A DNA stretch of 64,000 nt from Sipunculus nudus. Its lineage: Eukaryota; Annelida; Sipuncula; Golfingiida; Sipunculidae. The notes under the pieces were generated by a model. It was not told the DNA's origin. It made no database searches and worked only from the letters and a program-made list of their open reading frames with translations. The stretch lies in assembly GCA_026874595.1 (NCBI GenBank), contig CM049309.1:4376076-4440075 (forward strand). The letters are read 5' to 3'. Positions 1-12,599 of this stretch are shown here, in pieces. Within the stretch, counting starts at the first letter, position 1. Each line of letters begins with the position of its first letter. Position numbers and translations under genes: made by a program.

Positions 1-140
1 TGTTTGCATTTACTTATTCGGCCCATATTCCCACGTTATTTCGTGCATAAGTGACTGAACATTTGTGAATTTTCTGTTCATGATTGCGTAAATAGTGTTC
101 TGTACTAATACATATACGTACACAAACACACACACTCATG
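1..140 (+). repeat. Dispersed repeat family A, copy 1 (partial)
   Basis: The opening segment (TGTTTGCATTTACTTATTC, then a GCATAAGTGACT block, GTTCATGATTGC and a CA-rich tail) is matched at 12257-12500 and, more loosely, at 8925-9175. Here the middle block seen in the other copies is missing, so this copy carries an internal deletion. It ends in a TACACAAACACACAC-like tail, as many non-LTR-derived repeats do. No coding potential was seen. The family is not recognised. Confidence 0.5.
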
Positions 141-285
141 AACGCATATCATTTTATTGAAAACATTTTCATATTTAATCATGCTTTCGTTTGACAATGT
201 TGACGTGTACATCAAACATTGCGGCGAAACGTATCCGGTTCAAACCTTTGCACGATGTCTTGTTATTCCTTGCTATCTGTTACAG

Positions 286-3200
286 ACAGAGACAGGTGGT
301 ACGACTACGGGTGCGTGTTCCCGGATTGGCTCGAGACAACAATATGGCGTGATTTGTCTGGCGGACTGACTTACAGGTACACGAATAACGGACAAGATAT
401 TCTTAAAACAAAACACAACCATGGTGACAACGTGGGCACGGCTATTGGATCCCTTCGATGTATTAAAGCCATGCCGGCGGACCCCAGCCGGACGGAGTTC
501 GTAGGCGTCAGTTTCACCTCTACAGACTGGTAGGTTGTGGATCAATTAGATTGGTACCCTGCAATATAATGTCCCGACTACCCTTTTAACTACAGTAGTG
601 TCAGATACCAATCTTAACATTTATCAAGAACGAAAACATTTATCCTTAATATTCAATTATGCGTCTGGATCATTTTACCATGACACATCTTTAACACAGT
701 GACTGAATTGTCACCATCCCATACATTGCACCCTGTAAATTTTCACTCAACGAAATGAATAAAATGGTCATTTGATTTATCCAATTATAGATTTATGATG
801 GATTTACAACATTATCCGTAATATACTAGTTATCATTTAAAATTCACTATATAAATTAGGATATTGACAGACTAATCATAATCTTAAATCTCCCGTTAAG
901 TATAATGCATCAAAAAGGCTTTTTATGAATTTACTAGTATTTTTCAAAATGCTCGTAACAATGATCATATGAAGTATTGAACATTGTATAGTAGATTTCA
1001 TGAAATTGTCAACATACCTACTCCCGATCTATATCCGGTAAACTATAGCTTTAATAACAGGGGTTTATTTGTACTTAATATTTTTATGTTGTTTCATCTG
1101 ACATGTAAATAGGCACTAGGGTTTTTTTTTTATATGAGGACTCTTCACATTGCAGCGAAGCAGTGAAGCAGTGTGTAAGAATCAAAAAGTTTGACAGCGA
1201 CATCGTCATGTTAGAGGAAGGTAATACGAATATCAACATTTATTACAGCACGTTTGATGAAGTTCAATATATTATACATGTTTAGTTAGCAATATTGTCT
1301 CTTTTCGATACAGAACCGTTTCAAAGTGTTTATTTTCGATGGAATACATATTGCAAAATTGTAAGTCGTTATGTCAGCCTGAAATCATGTTTGTGCTTCT
1401 GATATTTGTTCCTACCAGAGCCTTCGATAAACCTAACATTTATTTTGTACCGATAAACTATATCTGCCATACAATTTTTTTACACGCCTATTGGGACATG
1501 ACGATAATTTTGTAAATTGATAGGATCTAGGAGAGTTCTAAAGTTTAATAAAAAAAATAAGGGACAGGCCTAATTGATCAAAATGGAAAAAAAACTTACA
1601 AAATATTTTAGAAATGCGATATAATTAATATTGGATTTAGCAACATCTCAGTCCTGTTGATGTTGGTAAAATCCAGTTGATCTCCTGCATAAGGAACTAT
1701 ATTTAGAAAATGTTTCACTCTGTCGTACAACTGTGTGTTAATAATCATTAAACGTCAACAGACGCCTCTTGTTCGAAACGGTGTATGTCATTGAGCGATA
1801 TTTTAACAATGACGTCACATTACAGGTATAACTGGAGGTTGGAGTTTAAGCCATTGTGATGATTCATCATTTCTCAATGCATCTAAACATCTCCTTTACC
1901 GTAAGTTGTTTCAGTACTCCTAACAATAATTGTGTTCTAGCAGTTATAAGTTAATATAATCATTTGACCGTAATGCACACCCTTTTTTGTAAAACTCGGA
2001 TTGTTTTTTAAAACGACCAATATTGTCTATTCACTCAGTTTGTGATTTTTTTTTCTTTCGGAAACATATAGGTAGTGTTTATATTTGAAATTGTAATTAA
2101 TTTTATTCGGAACTAAATATAGAAAAAAGAACATGTTTTATAATAAAAATGCATATAAACTCGCAGTAACAATACTTCCAATAGCGTCTCACTGAAATAG
2201 CATTTTTTCCATTGATGTTTTTGTTTTACAAACGAGAATCTGTGTTTTCTCACAGCTGACGGTCAAGGAGGTGCGGAGTGTCCCATAAAGCACCGCCATA
2301 ACGTGGTAGATGACAACCGAGGTTGTTTCTTGGAAGGAAACTGTCATAACGAAAGAAGACTCGAGTTTTCCAAAGAATGTTCACAAGGACTTCAAGGTGA
2401 AATTCCTTTTCACCATTTCATTATACTATGAGAGCGCCATGTTTACCGTTTTTACGTTGATGTAGAGCTTTGGCAAACTAGTCTCAAGGCAATTCAAAGG
2501 CCAGACATAACTGGTGCAGAATGTCAGAGAGACAGTGTATCTCTCAACACGGGCCTTTATATCTGGGACCAGAGAGCCATAAAACCCCCACTACCTTCTA
2601 TGTTGCGACTGGCAACAATAACTTATCCTAGCATCAGATGTTTTATATCAGCTTTTTTGTGTGATCTCAGCAATCCTATCATGGTCACAGGTGTAATTTT
2701 TGTAGTTTTTTGACTAACATCAATTTTCCTTCTTTTCTTGATACATATTTCGCTTATGATAAACCCTCTAAGATTTCTTTATCATTACTTGGTTTATTTA
2801 AGTACATTGACATAAACACCTACTATCTAATCTTTATTTCATTAGATGTATTAATGTCACTAAAAAGTGTTTCATGGCTTTGTAGATTTAAGACTTGAGT
2901 GTGTCATGCGCTGGTTCAACGGATCAAAAGCTTACATGATCGTCCAGAACACTGCCCATCCAACAAAAATGGCGAATTGCTTTGTGAGTAAACATAATAC
3001 TTTTTCCTTGTCCTCTAGCGACTCAATGAAGGGATACTGACAATTCTTAAATATATTAATTAAATGTTAATGCTATTTTCAAATCATTAATGTTAGTGGT
3101 AGTTAAATTTACAAGTTAAACCAGGATAACTAACATAAAAGAGCCCGCCTGCCGCCCATGGCCCGGAATCATTTACCCCTCAGGGTGGAGAGTCAATGAT

Positions 3201-6051
3201 ATTAAAGCCAAGAGGGTGGTCTGAACAATATGCGACCCCACATCGCGTTAAAATGTATCATTTTTGTTATGCCTGATACGCAGAAAAAGCATCACTCCGG
3301 CTTTTCAGAAATCTGATTAGCACTGACTTTTTGAAAACTTTCAACATGGTAATACCAGATGGCCAAATTAAGTAGTGTATGTATAAGCTACAAACCAGAC
3401 CAATAATAAAAGAACTTCGCTACAGTATACCCAATTCATACATCAGACATTGACCATACGAAGTCAAGAAGCGAAGAGCAGGATTTTGCATAAATGTCTA
3501 TGATGTTAAACAAGCAGCACCAGTCTTTACAAAATTACTTCATTTTACTGTTTTAACTTTCAGGAAATCTCACAAAGTAAAAGAACAACAAGGATAGCCA
3601 TTAGCCAGGACTGTAACGTCGGTGTTAGTGGAATTTTAACTCGAAAGACGATTACTGTCCGGAACAAAGCGGGTACGTAAAGATACTTTATGAAATCCTT
3701 GTGAAGGTTAGGTACAGGATATGCTATATATATGGCCTGTTGGTGGTAAGAGGATGAATGTATCCAAACGGTATGTATGTAATATTTTTATGGCTTGTTG
3801 GTTTCTGGGTAAGGAATAGGGAAAGCAGTCATCAAGAAGTCGTAATATTGGTGCAAATATATGTAATTCAGTTGAGATTTCAAAATTGTGTCCCCTTAAA
3901 GCAAAAGGGTTTTGCTGTGTTGATTCTTGAACCCGAGACTGGTCCAGCTATTCCGTCCAACGCATTAACCACAAAGCAAAATTCTTGCTGGTTAAAGTTG
4001 CATCTCTGTCCCTAAAGATAATATATGTATCAGGCAAGGAGTTAAGGTGCAACACTTTGGAACCGAAGGTAATGCAAAATTCTTAAGTATTCTCATTCCC
4101 ATGCTTGTAACCAAGGAGGCTAAATAGTTAGATATCACTTTTCATCATACAGCAACTTCACCTTCATTTGATAGACAACGCCACCGACAGGCCATTGACA
4201 TATCCTTTAAAAATATGCTACCTTAATGCTGTCCTGTTACCAGTGCAAACCACCTAAATGCGTATTGATGTCGTGCCACTATTCACTTATATTTATCATC
4301 ACATTTGTAGTAATTATTGCATAAAGACTTTACCAAATATCATCCGTAATCTACAATATCACAGATACCATAGCATAGTAGCTCGAACTCGAATGTTTAT
4401 AAATCGTTAGTGCATTGCGATCAGCATTGGCGTTCACCAATATGTGCAGCTGTACGAACATGCTGTCACTGGTGCCGTCTAACGAACCGATAGAACACCA
4501 CATGATGTAATCGACCTCTGGATGTTGCAGTTATTTAACCAGTTTTTAAACTGTCTTGGAAAACTATTCTCCACCGTTGTTTTTTAATGACCGAAGGTAC
4601 AACACGTTAATTATATTAATTATTCATTGACTCGATGTACATGAACGTCGTGGTCTTTGTTTATAACTCCAAAAATGTGCTCTTTTGTTCTGATTGATTG
4701 TTTAATGACTACAGAATGTTCCACGGAGCGGTGGCCACTAAGTTTTTTTGGATATTTTATAAATTTGCAGATAAGTTCCAAAAAGTAAGCTACGCTGATG
4801 GAAGGAGGCATAAGCCTAATTAACTAGATGGAAACCAAACCCATGTCTTGCAAAATATTTTAGTGATTCAATAAAACATATGAGAAAACAGTCTATTTTC
4901 TACAACATCTCAATCTCGTTAGTGAAGGTCAGGGCTACTGGTCACATGCTCAAACAAACTATCTTTTAAAGATTGGTTGTTAAGTGTCACAAATATTCTA
5001 AAAAAATGGAATGACTAAAGTGAGGTTGGTACGCTATGATGGACGCCATGTAACGTGGCCACAGGATTTAAGAAACAGAAGGTTGCAAAAAATAAATCCT
5101 GGTTTTTAGCATGAGGTTTTCAACCCCGTAATAGGCCTGTAGAGTGCTTCATCAGCTTAATCACACAGTGTGATCATATTTAAGTATAAGAGATTCAACG
5201 TCAAGTTTCAGTGGGCGTGCTACCGTGAAACAGACTTTGGTGCAGATAATATTGTTGGGGAAAAAATAGTTCATTTCATCCCCTCATGTCCACCTTTTTT
5301 TTTTTTTTTTTGCTGTGAAAAAAATATGTGATATTTCAAGAGAAAAATGATAGTGTAGGGTAGGGGATTAAACGGCCTAACTTCAAAAATATGAAAAATA
5401 ACTACATTACACCTTTATTTTAAAAAGAAACGAATTATTTAAAACAGCCTCATTTAACAGCTACTGATTGGATGATGTAAAGTAAACACTCTAAATATAT
5501 AACCAGCTTAAACAAAGATGGCTACTCATGCAGGGACACATCATATCTGCCAGATCTTTGTAAAGAGACTAACAAGTTGTGAAACGTAAACTGGAGATTT
5601 ATTGTAAAATTCATAATTGCCATATCAGGTTGTCACTTCCATATGTAATTTTCTAGGAAATTATTGAAAAAACATAAACTTTTAAGAAAATTACCTACAA
5701 AAAACAGGTGGACACTGGTTGGTGAAACGGAGTACAGTTTGATTCACGAAGTGCACATGTATTTCAGAAAAATGTAAAGAGCCAGAAGACACTCTTCCTG
5801 CGATACCAACATCTACCACCGAGAGACTTCCTAAAGTCGTCATCAAACCTAATCCAAAAGAAGACGAAAAAGACCCAGAACAAACCAGGACATATACACA
5901 TAAAGACCCCAAAAATAAAGGCGGATTTTCCTTTCAAACTCACCCAGGAAACGGAAACGGGGCTGAGCGGATGGATTGTGGGATTGTATTCTCATTATCA
6001 GTTCTAGCGTTATATCTACAAGGAGATGGGGCCGCCGGTTACAGTTTATAG
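286..6051 (+). CDS. Cys-rich secreted/surface protein, DUF7042-7045-like (last 7 exons, 5'-partial)
   Basis: Seven exons with consistent phases and consensus splice sites: 286-529, 1156-1220, 1826-1900, 2256-2396, 2886-2983, 3564-3672 and 5768-6051 (stop TAG). Together they encode 337 residues. The first exon opens after TTACAG, so upstream exons (signal peptide, start) lie outside the window. Exon 1 holds YGCVFPDWLETTIW and SGGLTYRY, followed by a Cys-spaced module. Exons 4-6 give a second module with the pattern ECPI, GCFLEGNC, LEFSKECS, LECVMRWF, MANCF, SQDC. The C-terminal exon is a charged Pro/Lys/Asp-rich linker ending in a short hydrophobic stretch (CGIVFSLSVLALYL) and ten more residues, which may be a membrane anchor. 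The Cys/Trp spacing resembles the extracellular DUF7042-7045 group of invertebrate proteins; that match is from memory and no function is assigned. The exon structure itself is well supported. An AATAAA at 6557 could end the transcript. Confidence 0.75.
3673..5767 (+). other. Last intron of the surface-protein gene
   Basis: This 2.1-kb intron begins GTACGT and ends TTTCAG. It contains an ORF fragment at 3758-4015 without recognisable similarity and a poly-T run near 5290-5310. No further exon that would keep the phase was found. Confidence 0.5.
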
Positions 6052-7960
6052 AGAACCAGTATTCACAATCCATTGTTCTGTCAGCACACTGTACTATGAT
6101 TTACAGGTATTTGTCGGAAAGACGTTATACTTTCAGTGTGTGTCAAATGGCGCCCGACACTGTTACTGAATGTTCCAAAGCAATATTTATGACCGATCCA
6201 GGCGCTTTCATATGGCCAGACCACTTCTATATCACAATCGGATCTCACAACCCATTAGTGGTACCCCACAAGCAGTGCTGAGAGTGACTAAAATATATAT
6301 CCATCTTGAGATCTGTCGCAGTTTATATCAATATTCATCCGGTGCATGGGACAGGGACCTGTAAAATACTGCATATAGGGCACCGCACGGACGATGGGTC
6401 GTCCGCCAATGTTACGCTGCCTGCTTGAATACGAGTACCATGTCGTATTTTTCCAGGCTGGCGGGGATCTGTACAATATATTGTGTGCAGTAAGTGGTTA
6501 TTACCTGTATACACGGGTACATGTGTGTTTATGGTCTGTGCTGGTCGTACCACATTAATAAAGGCACGACTGATGTTTGGACCTTGCGTGTAAACGCTCT
6601 TGTGGATCAGCTCACTGATTTCTTTTTTTTTGGTGGAGGGGGTTTGGAGCTGTATGTCACACTAACAGTGGTATCCAAGGACATTCTAACATAAACAGAA
6701 CAACTCGTCCGAAAGGGGGGGGGGCGCAATTTGTAGGAGGGGGTTCCCAGCCAGGCATGTTCCATATTTGGAACAAAACTGAAAAAAAGTTTCATATATA
6801 ATTTTCAAACACTAGTAAATGATGCTCAAAATTGCCGAATGTAAAATAGTTCCAGTGCATGAATACTACTTTGTAATATACATATAACACTTGTCAGATA
6901 TCAGCGTCCGAGACAAATATCTGCAACTATTTCTTCGCCCCAAGATGTACCCCCCCCCCCCCCCCCTTCGGCAGACTAGAAGTGACTTCACTTATCATTA
7001 CACCAAGATGGTAGAGCAGTATGAATCGACTTGTACATAACGCCTCTTTCAAAAGATCAATAGTCCATGACATTTCATTGATAGAACTACTTGGATGTCT
7101 AAATTTCAAGTCAACCGCATTCTAACATCCGTGTAACTGTTGAAAATTGAGCAAAGTACGCGGATCTGTAGGGGGAGAACCGCATGTACGGTTCTTCATG
7201 TTATACTGCAAAGGTTGTATGTGCTCAGAGCACGTAGGGGGCTTTCAAAAGATTTTTATGGCACTACGGCACGACATGAAATGAAGTGTGCACTAAATCA
7301 CAATTATGTTTCCTAAATGCTTCTCCGAACACGCAAGTACCATCAGTAACTGTGGAAGGGCGTAAGAGCGGTGCTTTAGGCTACCACAAGCGTAGCCAGA
7401 TAGAGCCAATCTGATATAAGGGGTTTGAGCCAATTTTACCACGGAAAGGTCTCGCCGCTCAAGATACCCGGAAGGGCAGCCATCGATGAAATGGCCTCGT
7501 CATAACAAAGATAGCTCCGAAACATCTGATGCATTTATACTGACATAAACTAGATGAAGCTATAAGGTACATTGAATGCTTTGCAACACAGCATATAGGA
7601 TGATAAAAGGAAAACAATAAATATAAGCGTTTAGTTTTTATATATATATCAGTGGTTGAATGTTACATGTTTGTTACTGATGTATAGCACATTTACGGCT
7701 GGCCTATCGAGTGTAGGGCTGTCGGCCATTTTTTTTATGAAATGTTTGCCATCAAAACCCGTCCTTCCGGTTTCTAAGTATCTACTGTGGACATACTGGT
7801 GGAAAACATGTAAATATAAGTGGCTTGATGAATTATGTTATATTGGGGAAAATGTGGACTGCTATCTACTATTATAACTTTTAAACTAATTTATTTTTTC
7901 TTTATTTTATCATTTCTTATGGATCATCAACAATAAAAAATATATAATCGTTTGGTATAT
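6052..7960. other. Probable 3' UTR, then unrecognised DNA with G/C homopolymers
   Basis: An AATAAA hexamer at 6557-6562 lies about 500 bases after the stop of the upstream gene. Homopolymers follow: a G run near 6715-6724 and a C17 run at 6950-6966. A short inverted repeat (GAACCG ... CGGTTC) sits at 7177-7194. Open frames here are short and show no family signature. Confidence 0.35.
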
Positions 7961-7974
7961 ACGTAAGTATATAT

Positions 7975-7975
<1 letters not shown>

Positions 7976-8006
<31 letters not shown>
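7976..8006. repeat. (TA)n microsatellite
   Basis: An uninterrupted alternating AT tract of about 30 bases sits in AT-rich flanks. Confidence 0.9.
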
Positions 8007-8010
<4 letters not shown>

Positions 8011-8924
8011 TTATATCTATTAGTATATCGGTTTCATGTAACGGGGTTTTTTATGCAATATTGTCACACTTGTAAATTTCTGTTTGTTCATCCCCTTTTT
8101 TATGGGATATGTATTCAATCTATTTTAGAACAAATGGCGATCAATACTAAGTACCTGAATTAGCTGAAAGTACCTTAAATAGCTTACTGATTGATTTTAA
8201 GGGAACATATCTATACACAGGAAATCTGCTCTCACCTATTTAGATACGATATGAATCTTTGTCCCATTGACGGGTCAAAAGTGTATTAACTGGATGCCCG
8301 ACATGTTCATAGACATAAGTCGAATTTTATATTAGATGATATGACAAGAGTAATATATCACCTACTGTACACACAGCTCGTATGGTATCGTGGAAAGCTG
8401 TTTACTCGAGTGATTATATATGGATAATTATACAACGCACAAAGACAAGGATTTGTAATGCTGCAGACATTTTTAGATATTACTGTAAAGGTTTTCGTAC
8501 ACGAGGAGTAATACACAACAAGGACGAGGTGGTTTAGGTGTTATATAGTGTAGACTTATAATGGAGGTAATATACTATACCTAATGCTTTTACATACAAA
8601 ACCATACGCAGTCCTATACGTTTACAATAAATATATAGTTAGTAACACGCTTTGTCTTAGTATTTTGATGTGAGTGAAATGTTTTTTATATTTAAACCCC
8701 TTTAATACAATGAATCATTTAAAGGTCCATACTTTATTTTCTTTACTCTGTTGTTTTATTTATTTGAACTTTTCCATTTTATTTCCCCAAAAGCAATTCC
8801 TTTTATAAGCGGGTACCTTCAAAGGTAGAGGACATTCAGTAGAGCGATTACCCACGCAAAAGGGAAAAAAACACCCTACATAATATACTCGATATTCCCA
8901 TGTTCATTGGTGTATACGTTCCCC
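8007..8924. other. AT-rich unannotated stretch
   Basis: No exon, RNA gene or repeat similarity was noticed here. Several AATAAA hexamers occur, as expected in AT-rich DNA. Confidence 0.3.
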
Positions 8925-9175
8925 AACAAGTGTGTGGATTTACTTATTCTTACCATATTATCATTTACAATCGAGCGTATGTGAAATGTGAATATTCTTG
9001 GAAGTCCTTCCTGGGTTCGGATCATGAGCCGGACGCACGCCAAAATCTTACTGATACTCCATTAGCCCTTACTCGAGATGCCCTGATAATTTCATGGGAT
9101 TCCGTTCATGATTGCATGAGTTGTGATGTGAACAAACATACATATATACCCACCCAATGTTTACCCTTCTGACGA
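8925..9175 (+). repeat. Dispersed repeat family A, copy 2
   Basis: Blocks in the same order as 12257-12500: a TTTACTTATTCTTACC start, a GGATCATGAGCCGGACGCACG middle, GATGCCCTGATAATTTCATGGG, then GTTCATGATTGCATG and an ACAAACATACATATA tail. The 90-residue ORF spanning it is therefore probably a by-product of the repeat, not a gene. Confidence 0.5.
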
Positions 9176-9715
9176 AAGCAACCAGTGGACGCGTGGTCGA
9201 GTTATGAAAGTAAATCGTATATTTATACTTTCACTTAATCTTGATAAAATACATGTGTACAATCACTTGGAGATACGATTATGAACTATTGCTAGGTAGT
9301 ACCTTTCTGAATTGAGAACACTCCACTCCCCAATTACCACTGGACCAATTCTAACAGAGTTCCATGAGCGGATAACAATTTGTAGTTAAAATTAGAAACG
9401 TGTAGGTGGACGATAAATGACATAACGAGGCAATACGATCTCATCAAACCCAGTAGCGGCCGCTAATGAAGGCCGGAGGCACCGACTTGGTATGCCAAAG
9501 TTGAAGATGAGCCTGAACCCCCGGTCACGTGAATGTGTCAACCCGCGGGGGGACTCACTTTAATTCTCCAACGTGCTTATTCACTAAAAATTCTTCGCTT
9601 AAAATAACCATCTTACCGTAAACGCATTAGATAACAAGGGTTTCATGGCAGTGATTCATATATTACCCAACCGGTGTATGCATATCCGTTAATATACATA
9701 CATACATATAAATAC

Positions 9716-9717
9716 AT

Positions 9718-9776
<59 letters not shown>

Positions 9777-9777
9777 A
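9716..9777. repeat. Compound microsatellite (CA)n(TA)n(GA)n
   Basis: About 23 bases of CA, 22 of TA and 17 of GA dinucleotides run consecutively. Long ORFs crossing it on both strands are low-complexity artefacts. A short direct repeat built on GGGCA follows at 9800-9840. Confidence 0.95.
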
Positions 9778-9779
9778 GG

Positions 9780-12250
9780 AGAGAGGATTCTCTCATAGTG
9801 GGCACCTCCATACAGCGGGCACCACTTTATGGTGGGCAGTTCTTGACGGTCCTGTGTCTTCTTTTCCTTATTGTTCATGACTTCATACAGTGACGCCTCT
9901 ATAAATTGGATAGTTTTGCCCAGCCCAAATGTAGAGTTTTCAATGTATATATATTTAATATGACTCCAGACGTCTAAGGTTGAACACGTGACCAAGATTT
10001 AATTTTTCAGGATAGAATAAAACCAAACATTACCGGATGATTCACCAGAAGGAGTACTGCTGATCCGTCAGGAGATAAAGGAGAAATCTCTCGGATGGTT
10101 CGATATTATAGATGTAGCTTTCCGGTGTTTCTTTGGCTTTTTCTGACATTTTTAAATTGAGAACAGTGTCAAATAATTGTAACTGTAGGCCCTGAACTAG
10201 GTTACATACGAACGCCATAATTTAATCTGTTCGTGAAAAACGAAATCTCGTTCTCTTGGGTTTTTTTCTGCTCACTGGAAATGGAACATCCTTCTCTGAT
10301 TCGAAAATGTTAAGCTTGGTCTAAACTGGCCGCCGACCGCAAAGCAACAGTTTTCTAAATCGTTTGCGTCGCTGGCCCGCCAAAAAGTTAATTGGAATAT
10401 AGCACGAAACGAACTTTTACTCTTAGAAAGAAAATTGATTACAAATATTTTCTATGGTTAAAACATACCAATGTTTACATGACGTTGTAAATTGAAAGGC
10501 TTGTAAACTAAAATAACCATTTTGGAAATTGTGAAGCATCTGTAACATCAATAACTGATTTATTTGTCCAGAGCGAAGTGAAGCATAAACAGCCCGCTAG
10601 AACTCTTGCATTTGGCGGCAGTCTTGCACATTGTATCAGGCCTGTGTACTATAACGTACAATTTTTACGTCCTATATGACAGTAATTTTTTTCATTGGTA
10701 AAATATTCGATACACCAATGTACTAAACCTTAATTATTGAAAATTTGTTACATCGCACAGTAGTATATGGAGTGTTAAATTCAAAATGCAGGGGCAATCT
10801 ATGGACTCCACATTGCGCCTGTTACTAAAAAAAGCAATTGAGGAGTCAGTTTTTAGTAGCTAGGTCCAATTAAACAAGCGTTATATGGGGCCCATACACG
10901 TGCGCCTGCCATCAAAGTATCCGCTTGCAACTTTTGTATTACCATCCCCCAAAATTATCGAACCTCGGATAGGTTTATTTCTCCCAGACTTCGAAACTGT
11001 CAAGGGGGCTGCCATTGTGCGTTCACATTAAAACTCAGATGTCACATGTCGAAATAACGGGTATTATTTCGAATAATGTCCCAGGAAATTAAATGTCAGG
11101 TGATTTCCACAAATAAAACAAAAGGGATTCCTTGAAATAGACACATGAGGAATTCAAAAGAAAATCAAAATTGTTAAACTTTTTAAGTGTTTGACTGCTG
11201 GATCCGGTATTATCGCCACATGTATCTCAAATGCACGAGCATGCACGCTATGATATGAATTAACACTGAGCACAACCTTCCGCCAGAGGTCGTGTCTACT
11301 CAAAACGAATCTCTTCCTGTTTGGCACTTCAGGACTTCCTTAAATATTGTTTCAACTGTCAATGTTTAAATCAAAATTTGTTACATTTCCAGGAAACATC
11401 TTCTGTTTATATTTTACATGTGCATACTTATAAAATAGTTCTTATTCCGTAAAGTCCTTACTACTAAAATACTCAGGTGTGTCATTTACCTTGAAACAAT
11501 TCTTATCCAACTTACTTGAACGGACTACATTACCCTCTTCACTTAATGTATCCCTACGCCGTCTGTGTATGTAGAAGCCCCGGTGCATTTGAGGCCCATA
11601 CACCATAACCAGCAGAGTCGTATTCTTATGAATCGGATTCTGCTCAGTGTACACTAAATACAGCAAAGCACTATGCATTATATTTAGTATGACGGAAAAG
11701 CTGAAGCATATTTGTCTGTATGTAAGAATATTCTACAGGGCTTTAGAAATGGTCCCTGATAAATAAAAAATATCCGATGCTGGTTGAGTAAAAAGAAAAA
11801 ACATATTCATTCGAAACCTGTGCCACACTATGTTTTTAAAGCTTATTTGCATAATTAGTCGTTGTGTTGTCTACAGAATAAATAATTTGAATTTCATTCG
11901 GTTACTTAACAGAACATGAAAATAAAGTCATGGGAAAATCTTAGAAGCACCTTTAATGTGTTAATCTGTTAAAATGATCGAGTCATTGTAATGTTTAAAT
12001 GAAGTTATGTTATGGAATTATTAATCGGTAATAATTATATGTTAATTATGCAAGGTAAGTCGTATACATTTTTAATGTGTAAGTTCTATGGAGTCTTATA
12101 AACGTGGAATTCGTTTACCCATTAACCCCACAAAATTTAAAACGCAACAAATGTTTTAGGACTTAAAGAATGATTTAGGTATAATTCGAAATCTACATTC
12201 TAAGAAATGCAAGCGTCCAATATGTGGGTTTCCTATTTTGGCATGCTCCC
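9780..12250. other. Unannotated stretch
   Basis: No supported gene. A 42-codon open stretch at about 10021-10150 (+) has protein-like composition (PDDSPEGVLLIRQEI) but no usable in-frame acceptor. A 78-codon minus-strand ORF at 11442-11678 has a possible acceptor and a GTAAGT donor but no recognisable family. Neither is called as a gene. Confidence 0.3.
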
Positions 12251-12254
12251 CAAC

Positions 12255-12500
12255 CGTGTTTGCATTCACTTATCCTGCCCATTTTCCCAGGTTCAGTCAT
12301 GCATAAGTGACTTTGTGAAAATTCCTTGATTGCGCTCCTGAATCCGGATCATATGCCGGATTCACACCAAACTCGATTCTTCAAAGACTCATTCCCGAAA
12401 TGGCCAGAACATTTTATAAAATTCCGTTTATTATTGCATGTGTTTTGTTGTTGAAAACACAAAAATATGCTCATACACACCAACACACATACACGATGTG
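12255..12500 (+). repeat. Dispersed repeat family A, copy 3
   Basis: Starts GTGTTTGCATTCACTTATCC, has the GCATAAGTGACT block shared with copy 1 and the GGATCATATGCCGGATTCAC block shared with copy 2, and ends in an ACACACCAACACACATAC tail. It joins features of both other copies, which is what defines the family. Confidence 0.55.
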
Positions 12501-12599
12501 CCCGACCTTATCCAGGACACCGATATTGCCCTGTTTTACAATGTTATGGTATCTTATGAATTTAAATAGTTCTCTGATAATCTAGATTACTTTTTAATT

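Noticed and set aside
5095-5165. CTGATGA ... GAAA on the minus strand, reminiscent of a hammerhead core
   Set aside because: The 27 bases between the core strings do not form stem II and there is no matching stem I or III.
7140-7500. GAACCG ... CGGTTC hairpin near AGGGGGA, reminiscent of group II intron domain V
   Set aside because: The stem lacks the AGC triad, bulge and loop of domain V. No domain VI or intron-encoded protein is visible.
9663-9995. 110-codon minus-strand ORF
   Set aside because: Much of it translates the CA/TA/GA microsatellite.
10021-10150. Protein-like 42-codon stretch
   Set aside because: A stop lies immediately upstream in frame and no acceptor can open the frame.
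11442-11678. Minus-strand 78-codon ORF with a possible GTAAGT donor
   Set aside because: No family signature, no partner exons and a weak acceptor.
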